Assembly: GCA_029882725.1 (NCBI GenBank)
Contig: JAOUKG010000159.1
Span: 1-6,621, forward strand
Source of the DNA: Cyclobacteriaceae bacterium
Lineage (GTDB): Bacteria; Bacteroidota; Bacteroidia; Cytophagales; Cyclobacteriaceae
Reading direction: 5' to 3'
DNA: 6,621 bases
Part shown: positions 1 to 6,034 of the stretch, in pieces
Position numbering within the stretch: the first letter of the stretch is position 1
How the letters are laid out: every line of letters starts with the position of its first letter
Program-made: the position numbers and the translations under genes
Notes under the pieces: model-generated
Told to the model about the DNA's origin: nothing
Databases searched by the model: none
The model's input: the letters and a program-made list of their open reading frames with translations, nothing else

Positions 1-198
1 CTGGATTTCATCCTGTATTATTTTTATTGCCATAATTAATTCGTCTTGTTCAACCAGTACCTCACAAAAACCCGTTTGACTAAAATACTCCTTTTTGTTA
101 AGAACAATGGGCTTTAAACCCCTGTCTTCCAAAACATCTTTTACAATTTCGGCCTGATATGGGAAGCTTGTACTAAACACCGACTTCCAATTAGCCAT
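1..198 (-). CDS. DUF2007-like small protein (C-terminus outside the window)
   Basis: The first 66 codons are visible, beginning MANWKSVFSTSFPYQAEIVK and reaching the left edge still open, so the C-terminus is missing. The pattern 'S-PYQAEIVKDVLEDRGLKPIVLNKKEYF', split here as PYQAEIVKDVLEDRG (residues 13-27) then LKPIVLNKKE (28-37), followed by a CEVLV strand near residues 48-52, resembles the DUF2007 fold (PF09413, 'putative signal transducing protein'). Members are small ferredoxin-like proteins of about 70-80 residues, so only a few residues are probably missing. The biochemical role of the family is not established. The ATG at 196-198 lies inside the end of the upstream CPBP protease gene (8-bp overlap), which implies co-transcription and probably translational coupling. 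No signal peptide or membrane segment is seen, so a cytoplasmic location is likely. The family assignment rests on pattern recognition only. Confidence 0.72.
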   Translation of the reverse strand, partial: MANWKSVFSTSFPYQAEIVKDVLEDRGLKPIVLNKKEYFSQTGFCEVLVEQDELIMAIKIIQDEIQ

Positions 199-1135
199 TT
201 GTAATTTTATTTACGAGTGACAATTTGCGAAAATTATAAATAACTGCAACTGTCAATGCTGCAAATAAAAGAATTAAATACAAAGGAAACGATTCCGTGG
301 AGTCAACATCCACATCTATAATTTCCAACTGTACCATGTACATAATAATTACCTGAGATCCATTTTGTACCAAGTGTGCGGTTATTGGATACAACAAATT
401 ACCCGACCACCAGTACAGATACCCAAACAAGGCCCCGAGTAATAATCGCGGTACAAACCCGAAAAATTGCATATGTATGGCCGAAAACAATATAGCGGAA
501 AGCCAAATAGCTATGTGAGGGTTACGAAAGGCAGCATTAAATTCGGTTTGTAAGTAGCCCCTAAAAACCAACTCTTCACCGATGGCCGGTAAAACTGCAA
601 TTACAATGAGTGCAAGTGCAAATTGTGCCGGACTATCAAATACAGTTAAATATTCTGTAAAGTCTTTGGCACGATCTTCCATACTCCTCATCCAACTTTC
701 TATATCAGACATACTTTCGGGAAGCGTTAATGATTGATTCCATTCAATAAAAAAACTGTTTACCACCATAAATAAAAATACAACCAATACAGAAAGCCCC
801 AATTGTTTACTATTCAACCGGGGGTTTGGGCAGAAGACGTTCATCGGTTTTTTGTCAACAAAACTCACATACAAATACGGCAATAAAATGAGTCCGATCC
901 CGGTTGCACAACCCTGAATTATAAATAGAATCCATTTCATAGAAGGGTCACCCACAGGATTTGCTATTTTTTGCTGTAGTTCGATAGGATTTCCTTCAAA
1001 AATGAATGATGCAAAAAGTGTCCCTATTACCGGACCAATTACCACAAACCCGATGATAGCAAACAACAGAAACAATAATGCGTGAAAACCAGGAAAATTA
1101 TTACCTCCTATACGGTGTACTTCTTTCTTATCCAT
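191..1135 (-). CDS. CPBP family intramembrane glutamic endopeptidase
   Basis: This 314-residue polytopic membrane protein belongs to the CPBP/Abi (CAAX protease and bacteriocin-processing, PF02517) family. The conserved core is complete: the EExxxR motif at E187-E188-R192 (GEELVFRG), the FxxxH motif at F217-H221, and the HxxxN motif at H254-N258 (AHLVQN). These are the residues thought to form the intramembrane active site in Rce1-like enzymes. Hydrophobic stretches near 19-45, 68-92, 112-130, 171-186, 208-220, 228-243, 247-268 and 284-300 suggest about eight membrane segments in the inner membrane. The catalytic half is at the C-terminus, and a longer charged loop lies around 131-168. With all motifs present it is probably an active protease, but the substrate cannot be inferred. 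Bacterial members range from bacteriocin immunity to general membrane proteolysis. The ATG at 1135 follows a short leader with AGGA three bases upstream. The gene ends inside the next gene (8-bp overlap). Confidence 0.9.
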   Translation of the reverse strand: MDKKEVHRIGGNNFPGFHALLFLLFAIIGFVVIGPVIGTLFASFIFEGNPIELQQKIANPVGDPSMKWILFIIQGCATGIGLILLPYLYVSFVDKKPMNVFCPNPRLNSKQLGLSVLVVFLFMVVNSFFIEWNQSLTLPESMSDIESWMRSMEDRAKDFTEYLTVFDSPAQFALALIVIAVLPAIGEELVFRGYLQTEFNAAFRNPHIAIWLSAILFSAIHMQFFGFVPRLLLGALFGYLYWWSGNLLYPITAHLVQNGSQVIIMYMVQLEIIDVDVDSTESFPLYLILLFAALTVAVIYNFRKLSLVNKITNG

Positions 1136-1142
1136 AAATCCT

Positions 1143-1172
1143 GTAAATTTACGCCAAAATTTTAATTAACAA
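1143..1172 (-). promoter_or_regulatory. Candidate promoter for the CPBP unit, possibly shared with dusB
   Basis: The 42-bp divergent spacer contains the perfect 10-bp palindrome GTAAATTTAC (1143-1152). Read on either strand it gives TAAATTTA, close to the Bacteroidota -7 consensus TAnnTTTG. On the minus strand a TTG sits at 1172-1170 with an 18-base spacer, which fits the -33 element of that promoter class. It would place transcription start only a few bases before the CPBP ATG. On the plus strand the same element would start dusB about 20 bases before its TTG, but no clear -33 TTG is visible there. The match is to a short consensus in AT-rich DNA, so it is tentative. Confidence 0.3.
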
Positions 1173-1177
1173 CACCG

Positions 1178-2170
1178 TTGGTAAAAATTGGAAACATAGA
1201 GCTGGGAGATTTTCCATTGTTGTTGGCTCCCATGGAAGACGTGAGCGACCCGCCCTTTAGGGCTGTGTGCAAACAACAAGGCGTAGACATGATGTATACT
1301 GAGTTTATCAGCTCGGAGGCATTGATTCGCAATGCGGAATCCAGCATGCAAAAACTGGATATTTACGATTACGAAAGACCCATTGGAATCCAAATTTTTG
1401 GCGAAAACATTGAGTCAATGCGTGAAGCTGCTACAATTGCAGAAAACGCACAACCAGAACTTATTGATATAAATTATGGGTGCCCTGTTAAAAAAGTGGC
1501 CTGTAAAGGTGCCGGAGCAGGGATTCTTCTCGATATTCCAAAAATGGAACGAATGACCCGGGAAATAGTAAATCAGGTTCAACTTCCCGTTACTGTAAAA
1601 ACCAGATTGGGCTGGGACGACAACACTATCCAAATTCAGGAGGTTGCACTTCGATTACAGGATGCAGGTATCAAAGCCCTGACTATTCACGGACGTACAA
1701 GAAAACAAATGTACAAGGGGGTAGCCGACTGGAACCCAATTGCCGATGTAAAAAACCACCCCGATATTGAGATCCCTATTTTTGGAAATGGAGATATTGA
1801 TTCTCCGGAAAAGGCATTGGTTTACAAAGATAAATACGGAGTAGACGGGATCATGATTGGTCGTGCCGCCATTGGCTATCCCTGGATTTTCAGGGATATT
1901 AAACACTATTTTGCTACCGGGGAAATCTTGCCCGAACCCACCCTTTCCGAAAGGATAGATGTAGTAAAGAAACACCTGAATTTTTCCCTGGAATGGAAAG
2001 GGAACAAAACAGGCATTTTTGAAATGCGCAGGCACTATGCCAATTACTTTAGAGGCATTGCCCATTTTAAACCCTACCGTTCACAATTGGTTCAATTGGA
2101 AGATACCCAGGCTCTTTTTGATTTGCTCGACGAAATTGGGGAAACTTTTTCGGTGGTGAGTGATTTGTAA
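1178..2170 (+). CDS. dusB: tRNA-dihydrouridine synthase (DusB type), TTG start
   Basis: This 330-residue flavoenzyme reduces specific uridines in tRNA to dihydrouridine, using FMN and NADPH in the cytoplasm. The TIM-barrel signatures are in order: APMEDVSD at 17-24 (FMN binding), DINYGCPVKK at 97-106 with the catalytic cysteine C102, K141/R143 in VKTRLGW, H171 in the HGRTR motif (171-175), GNGDI at 203-207, and IGRAAIGYPW at 227-236 for the FMN phosphate. A helical tRNA-binding domain follows from about 240 (FEMRRHYANYFRGI near 281-294). Length is normal for bacterial DusB (about 320-335). The start must be TTG at 1178: an in-frame TAA lies at 1163-1165, no ATG or GTG lies between, and the translation MVKIGNIELGDFPLLLAPME is the usual N-terminus of flavobacterial DusB. 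It is transcribed divergently from the CPBP gene and stands alone. E. coli DusB modifies U17; the exact tRNA position here is inferred only from family type. Confidence 0.95.
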   Translation: MVKIGNIELGDFPLLLAPMEDVSDPPFRAVCKQQGVDMMYTEFISSEALIRNAESSMQKLDIYDYERPIGIQIFGENIESMREAATIAENAQPELIDINYGCPVKKVACKGAGAGILLDIPKMERMTREIVNQVQLPVTVKTRLGWDDNTIQIQEVALRLQDAGIKALTIHGRTRKQMYKGVADWNPIADVKNHPDIEIPIFGNGDIDSPEKALVYKDKYGVDGIMIGRAAIGYPWIFRDIKHYFATGEILPEPTLSERIDVVKKHLNFSLEWKGNKTGIFEMRRHYANYFRGIAHFKPYRSQLVQLEDTQALFDLLDEIGETFSVVSDL

Positions 2171-2242
2171 GACATTAAAGTGTCGGATTTTCTAAGATTA
2201 TACAGTTTCTTCACTTTATCCTCTTAGTATTCTTTTTAACGC

Positions 2243-2274
2243 AATTCAAGCAATTAACGTTAATTGCTTGAATT
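2243..2274. repeat. 32-bp perfect palindrome, possible bidirectional terminator
   Basis: The arm AATTCAAGCAATTAAC (2243-2258) is followed immediately by its exact reverse complement (2259-2274), with no spacer and no mismatch. Pairing stops at both outer edges (C2242 does not pair with T2275). As RNA it could form a 14-bp AU-rich stem with an ACGU loop in either direction. Its position between convergent genes fits a two-way transcription terminator, but no T-run follows it on either strand, so it is not a textbook intrinsic terminator. A dimeric-protein binding site or a mobile-element trace remain possible. Confidence 0.65.
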
Positions 2275-2386
2275 TGAATGGAATCCCAAAAAACATATAA
2301 AAGCTCCCAAGGGTTGGCAGAGAGCCTACCCCGATGCTTCTTTTGAAGTAGTAAACACAGATAATTACCTTCCGTTTATTACTTAG
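2264..2386 (+). pseudogene. Possible gene remnant: start-less open stretch of about 40 codons
   Basis: Reading from just after an in-frame TAA (2261-2263) to a TAG at 2384-2386 gives a 40-codon stretch with a protein-like composition. It includes EFEWNPKKHIKAPKGWQRAY from codon 3 and then PDASFEVVNTDNYLPFIT. It has two tryptophans, mixed charged and aromatic residues, and no low-complexity run. There is no start codon in the frame, so it cannot be an intact gene. In an overlapping frame, ATG at 2278 gives a 22-codon ORF ending at 2346. I do not recognise either product. A decayed coding fragment, a dispersed intergenic repeat with coding-like sequence, or chance are all possible. Confidence 0.25.
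2311..2331. repeat. GC-rich hairpin with 8-bp stem and AGAGA loop
   Basis: GGGTTGGC (2311-2318) and GCCTACCC (2324-2331) pair at seven of eight positions around the loop AGAGA; the one mismatch is T2315 against T2327. It is markedly richer in GC than the DNA around it. No T-run follows on either strand, so it does not look like an intrinsic terminator. It lies within the start-less open stretch and could be part of the same element. Confidence 0.45.
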
Positions 2387-2488
2387 TAAATAGCCAGAGA
2401 TCAACCGGGAAAGGCTCACTATCAATAATTTTAATTTTTTCAAAATCGTGATGAGAGGGGTTCAGCAAAAAATTAAACTCCCCTTTAA

Positions 2489-3844
2489 CTACTTCACATA
2501 AACCGTCTTCCTATTCACAAACTCCAAAATACCATCGCGACTGAGCTCGCGGCCATAACCCGATCTTTTTGTGCCTCCAAAGGGCAATCGCGGATCGGAT
2601 TTTACCAATTCATTTACAAAATAAGCACCATCGCTCACCCTATCGGCCATGGCTACTGCTTTTTCAATATTAGTGGTACACACTGTAACACCTAAACCGT
2701 ATTTACTTAATTCTGAAAGGGCAAAGGCCTCGTCTATGTCGTTGGCTCTGATTATTGCTGCCAACGGGCCAAAGGTTTCCTCTTCAAAAGCAGGCATACC
2801 GGGTTTTACATCTCCCAACAGGGTAGGCTCATGATAACATTGGTTTTGTTTTCCCCCAACTAATAATACAGCGCCTTGCTTTACAGACTCCGTTACTTGT
2901 CGCTGCAGTTGATTGGCAAGATCTTTTCGGGCCAGTGTTCCAATTTGTGTTCCCTCTTCCAGAGGATCACCCGATTTTAGTTGTTTTACTGCTTCAGTAA
3001 ATTTAGCCACAAACTCATCGTAAATACTTTCTATTACGATGAATCGCTTGGCTGCAATGCAACTCTGCCCGCAGTTCATCATTCTGGCAGTCAATGCCGT
3101 GGAAATGGTTTTATCGATATCGGCATCTTCCCACACAATAAAGGCATTGCTTCCTCCCAATTCAAGCACGGCCTTTTTGATGTTCCGTCCTGCAATTTCT
3201 GCTACAGCAGCACCCGCACGTTCACTTCCCGTAAGGGAAACCGCTTTTACGCCGGGGTGTGCCAAAATTTGTTCGGTTTTATCGTGATGAATGATCAGGT
3301 TCTGAAAAACACCCTTTGGAAACCCTGCTTCTTCAAATATTTCTTCAATCTGCGTGGCACAACCAAAAACATTCGGAGCATGTTTTAGCAATCCTGTATT
3401 GCCTGCAATCAAGGTAGGGGCGGCAAAACGAAAAACCTGCCAAAAAGGGAAATTCCAGGGCATGATAGCCAAAATAACCCCTAAAGGATCATGGCGCACA
3501 AAACTCTTTTGTGCATCGGTAGCTATGACTTCATCGGCAAGGAAACGGGAAGCATTTTCTGCGTAATAATCACAAACCCAGGCACATTTGTTCACCTCCG
3601 CACGTGATTCCGAAAGGGGTTTACCCATTTCGAGTGTAATCATTCGGGCATACTTTTCCACATTTTCTCGTAAAATTACTCCGGCATTTTTCAAAAGTTG
3701 GGATCGTTCAGAAAGGGGCACATTCTTCCACTCAAGAAAAGCCTTGTGCCCTGTTGAAAGTTTTACTTCAAGCTCTGCGTCTGAAACAGAAGTGTATTGC
3801 CCAACTTGCTGGCCGTTGTAAGGGTTGATGCTTGTAAATTGCAT
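2489..3844 (-). CDS. NAD(P)-dependent aldehyde dehydrogenase, Sad/YneI-type succinate-semialdehyde dehydrogenase
   Basis: This 451-residue cytoplasmic enzyme of the aldehyde dehydrogenase superfamily oxidises an aldehyde to its acid with NAD(P)+. All catalytic elements are present: PWNFP at 129-133 with the oxyanion-hole N131, cofactor-binding K154 in GLLKHAPN, LTGSERAG at 204-211, the general base E228 in LELGG, the nucleophile C262 in NCGQSC (257-262), and E356 in ETFGP (356-360). Sequence style and length (about 450-460, shorter than GabD at about 480) match the E. coli Sad/YneI group, annotated as NAD-dependent succinate-semialdehyde dehydrogenase. The likely reaction is succinate semialdehyde to succinate, feeding the TCA cycle. 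No aminotransferase or other GABA-pathway gene is adjacent, so substrate is inferred from the family alone and related aldehydes are possible. The gene is transcribed alone, convergent with dusB and divergent from the PD40 gene. A second cysteine, C258, lies four residues from the nucleophile. Confidence 0.92.
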   Translation of the reverse strand: MQFTSINPYNGQQVGQYTSVSDAELEVKLSTGHKAFLEWKNVPLSERSQLLKNAGVILRENVEKYARMITLEMGKPLSESRAEVNKCAWVCDYYAENASRFLADEVIATDAQKSFVRHDPLGVILAIMPWNFPFWQVFRFAAPTLIAGNTGLLKHAPNVFGCATQIEEIFEEAGFPKGVFQNLIIHHDKTEQILAHPGVKAVSLTGSERAGAAVAEIAGRNIKKAVLELGGSNAFIVWEDADIDKTISTALTARMMNCGQSCIAAKRFIVIESIYDEFVAKFTEAVKQLKSGDPLEEGTQIGTLARKDLANQLQRQVTESVKQGAVLLVGGKQNQCYHEPTLLGDVKPGMPAFEEETFGPLAAIIRANDIDEAFALSELSKYGLGVTVCTTNIEKAVAMADRVSDGAYFVNELVKSDPRLPFGGTKRSGYGRELSRDGILEFVNRKTVYVK

Positions 3845-3887
3845 TTGTTTTCATTTAATATAACGGGATCAATTTAATAATTGCTGG

Positions 3888-3895
3888 CGAAAATA
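3888..3895 (-). promoter_or_regulatory. Candidate -7 element for the aldehyde dehydrogenase gene
   Basis: Read on the minus strand the octamer is TATTTTCG, one mismatch from the Bacteroidota -7 consensus TAnnTTTG, and it continues CC. It would start transcription near 3882 and give a leader of about 40 bases before the ATG at 3844. No TTG is visible at the expected -33 distance, so this is a weak prediction. Confidence 0.2.
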
Positions 3896-3905
3896 GTTAG
3901 AAGAA

Positions 3906-3936
3906 AAGGTATTAAAACCTTAAATTTAATTTTACG
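3906..3936 (+). promoter_or_regulatory. Inverted repeat and candidate promoter region of the PD40-SGNH unit
   Basis: The 130-bp divergent spacer contains the inverted repeat AAGGT-ATTAAA-ACCTT (3906-3921). Directly after it are two overlapping -7-like octamers, TAAATTTA (3921-3928) and TAATTTTA (3927-3934). Either could serve the plus-strand unit starting at 3975. The inverted repeat would then overlap or precede the promoter and could be an operator, but there is no regulator gene nearby and no clear -33 TTG. Purely a positional suggestion. Confidence 0.2.
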
Positions 3937-3974
3937 TGTTGTGAAATTCAGTAAGCCACATTGGGAAGTAAACT

Positions 3975-4934
3975 ATGAAAAATATTTCAGCTTTAACCCT
4001 TCTATTTTCCCTGCCCTTTTGCGGGTTTAATCAAACTTCCGTAGAACCTGCATTTCCCACTTTATTAAAATACGATAAAATAAGGGACTTAACTATGAGT
4101 TCTTCAGGAAACGAAGTTTATATTACCATACAAAGTCCCATGGAAGAAATCTCGGTAATTGCCAGAATCTCTAAACAAAAAGAGAAATGGTCGGATCCTG
4201 AAATTGTTGCCTTTTCAGGAAATTACAATGATCTTGAACCTTTCCTTTCCCCTGATAATCTGAGACTCTACTTTGTTTCCAACAGACCATTGAACAAACA
4301 AGACAGTCTGCCTAAAGATTTTGATATCTGGTTTGTGGAACGAACAACCTTAAATTCTGTATGGAGTGAACCAAAAAACCTAGAAACACCCATCAACACC
4401 GAGCACAATGAGTTTTACCCCTCTGTTTCCAAAAACAATAACCTCTACTTTACAAGCGACAGTCCAGGGGCAAAAGGTAAAGACGATATATTCTACAGCG
4501 AGTGGAATAATAATCAATATTCGACCCCAGTTTCTCTAAATGATTCTATTAATACCGCTGGTTATGAATTTAATGCTTTTATTGCTCCCGATGAGTCTTT
4601 TATACTCTTTACCGGATACAACCGTAGCGATGGATTTGGAAGTGGAGACCTCTACATAAGTTTTAAAAATGAGAATAAAGAATGGACGCAGGCAAAAAAT
4701 TTGGGGGCAAACATTAATTCCAGATCTATGGATTACTGCCCGTTTGTTGATTTTAAATCTCAAACTTTATACTTTACAAGTAGAAGAAGTGCCATAAAAA
4801 ATGCAAATACCATTACCTCCGCAAAAAGGTTGGATGAAATAATAAATCAATTTGAAAATGGAGAAAGCAGAATCTACAAAGTATCAGTAGAATTGATAAT
4901 GTTTCTTTTTTTAAAAATAATTAATAATACATGA
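3975..4934 (+). CDS. Exported PD40 (TolB-like) beta-propeller protein
   Basis: This 319-residue protein has an N-terminal Sec-type signal sequence (hydrophobic core about residues 5-18, after MKN). The mature part consists of PD40/WD40-like propeller repeats (PF07676 type). At least five are visible, each with a PxxSPD- or D-containing turn followed by a strand of the L-Y-F-x-S/T-x-R/D type: near 36-54, 86-105 (EPFLSPDNLRLYFVSNRP), 146-165 (YPSVSKNNNLYFTSDSPG), 197-216 and 252-272 (CPFVDFKSQTLYFTSRRS). Conserved W-S-x-P-x-N-L strands lie between blades (SEPKNL at 131-136, AKNLG at 240-244). Such proteins act in the periplasm or at the surface, usually binding proteins, peptides or glycans; no catalytic motif is seen. 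The last 14 residues (ELIMFLFLKIINNT) are an unusual hydrophobic tail after the expected end SRIYKVSV. The stop overlaps the next start in ATGA (4931-4934), implying translational coupling with the hydrolase. Confidence 0.82.
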   Translation: MKNISALTLLFSLPFCGFNQTSVEPAFPTLLKYDKIRDLTMSSSGNEVYITIQSPMEEISVIARISKQKEKWSDPEIVAFSGNYNDLEPFLSPDNLRLYFVSNRPLNKQDSLPKDFDIWFVERTTLNSVWSEPKNLETPINTEHNEFYPSVSKNNNLYFTSDSPGAKGKDDIFYSEWNNNQYSTPVSLNDSINTAGYEFNAFIAPDESFILFTGYNRSDGFGSGDLYISFKNENKEWTQAKNLGANINSRSMDYCPFVDFKSQTLYFTSRRSAIKNANTITSAKRLDEIINQFENGESRIYKVSVELIMFLFLKIINNT

Positions 4935-6022
4935 CAAAAATAATTGGGTTATACGCCGTTACCGTAGGCTTGCTCTTTACATTACAAGCTTTTCAATTTG
5001 TGGAACAGGATGTAGTCTTGTATTATGGAAAAGACAGTTTTTTGATTGAAGGCACTGAAATAGCCGAATCCCTCAAAGAAAACCCTTACGACAGGCTGCC
5101 TGCATCCTACAAAGATTTGGTACGTCCTCCGGTTTGGGATTTATCCAAATCGTCTGCCGGCATTTCCATCCGGTTTGTAACCAATTCTTCGCAAGTTGCA
5201 GTGAAATGGGGAGTGAGAAAAGGTGCCACCATGAACCATATGCCTGCCACAGGCATCCGTGGGGTTGATTTGTATGTGAAACACAACAACGAATGGAGGT
5301 TCGTAAACACGGCCATTCCCGGAGATTCCATTACTGAAAAAACGTTAATCTCGGAAATGACACCCGAACTAAGAGAATTTAAAATATTCCTTCCCCTGTA
5401 CGACGGCGTCACTTTTTTGGAAGTGGGAGTGGACAAAAAAAGTACGTTCACAAAACCAACCCCCAACACAAAAAAACCCATTGTGTTTTATGGCACCAGC
5501 ATTACACAAGGAGGATGCGCTTCCCGCCCCGGCATGGCCCATACCAATATCATTTCCAGAAAATTGGATAGGAATTGTATCAATTTTGGTTTTAGTGGAA
5601 ACGGAAGAATGGAAGAACCCATTACAGAGCTTATATCTACCATAGATGCTGAAGTGTTTATTATAGAATGCCTCCAAAATATGAAGGCAGATATGGTGCG
5701 GGAAAGGGTTTTACCTACCGTGAAAATACTCCGCAAGCAACATCCCAATACGCCCATTATCTTCGTTGAAACCACCATTTACGAAAATGCATTTCTCAAT
5801 AAAACCCTGGATAATGAACTAAAAGAAAAAAATGTAATTCTTAAAAATGAACTCGATAAAGCCAAAAAAGCCGGATTTAAGAATATTTATCTAATCAGTG
5901 CCCTATATGCAACAGGCGAAGACCATGAAGGAACAGTAGATGGAGTCCATTTCACCGATTTGGGCTTTATACGATATGCAGATTATTTGATGAAAGAGTT
6001 GAAAAAACGAGGAGTACGATGA
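4931..6022 (+). CDS. Exported two-domain SGNH/GDSL hydrolase (GxDLY + GDSL_3 type)
   Basis: This 363-residue protein starts with a signal peptide (about residues 1-20, probable cleavage after LQA). It continues with an N-terminal beta-sandwich-like domain (about 30-175) that carries the hallmark GVDLY at 111-115 (SGNH_N/GxDLY family, PF14607). The C-terminal domain (about 183-360) is an SGNH hydrolase of the GDSL_3 type (PF14606). It shows the nucleophile S190 in FYGTSITQGG (187-195), the oxyanion residues G223 and N224 in GFSGNGRM, a block III asparagine N250 in ECLQNM, and the catalytic D337 and H340 in VDGVHFTD. All catalytic residues are intact, so it is probably an active periplasmic or surface esterase. 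Deacetylation of a polysaccharide is a common role for related proteins, but the substrate is not shown here and no glycoside hydrolase or SusCD pair is adjacent. It is coupled to the PD40 gene by the ATGA overlap. It ends only 12 bp before the convergent Ada-type gene. Confidence 0.88.
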   Translation: MTKIIGLYAVTVGLLFTLQAFQFVEQDVVLYYGKDSFLIEGTEIAESLKENPYDRLPASYKDLVRPPVWDLSKSSAGISIRFVTNSSQVAVKWGVRKGATMNHMPATGIRGVDLYVKHNNEWRFVNTAIPGDSITEKTLISEMTPELREFKIFLPLYDGVTFLEVGVDKKSTFTKPTPNTKKPIVFYGTSITQGGCASRPGMAHTNIISRKLDRNCINFGFSGNGRMEEPITELISTIDAEVFIIECLQNMKADMVRERVLPTVKILRKQHPNTPIIFVETTIYENAFLNKTLDNELKEKNVILKNELDKAKKAGFKNIYLISALYATGEDHEGTVDGVHFTDLGFIRYADYLMKELKKRGVR

Positions 6023-6034
6023 TTTGAGAAAGTT

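Larger units (their letters stand above)
2171..2488. other. 318-bp gap between convergent genes; holds palindromes and a possible gene remnant
   Basis: No convincing intact gene lies between the stop of dusB and the stop of the aldehyde dehydrogenase. Just after dusB there is only a weak 4-bp stem (GACA at 2171-2174 with TGTC at 2181-2184). The 32-bp palindrome, the GC-rich hairpin and the possible remnant described separately fill 2243-2386. A small inverted repeat CTTC-TTTT-GAAG (2337-2348) lies inside the remnant. AGGGG (2456-2460) and CCCCT (2480-2484) could pair across a 19-base loop just beyond the aldehyde dehydrogenase stop. Convergent flanking genes mean no promoter is required here, so 318 bp is long for a gap in this otherwise compact window. 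Confidence 0.6.

Noticed and set aside
1655..2065. Long open frame antisense to dusB
   Set aside because: It lies wholly inside a strongly conserved gene and its translation resembles no protein family.
2278..2346. 22-codon ORF starting ATG at 2278
   Set aside because: Too short to support without homology, no ribosome-binding or promoter signal; mentioned only with the possible remnant.
2246..2443. Minus-strand 65-codon ORF in the gap
   Set aside because: It begins in a spacer, its C-terminal part translates the palindrome and hairpin, and the product is not recognisable; the opposite-strand reading looks more protein-like.
2456..2484. AGGGG/CCCCT inverted repeat as terminator of the aldehyde dehydrogenase
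   Set aside because: Five-base stem, 19-base loop and no T-run immediately after it on the minus strand.
4017..4031. Lipoprotein signal (LPFCG) in the PD40 protein
   Set aside because: The residue before the cysteine is phenylalanine, not the small residue required by the lipobox, so ordinary signal peptide cleavage is more likely.
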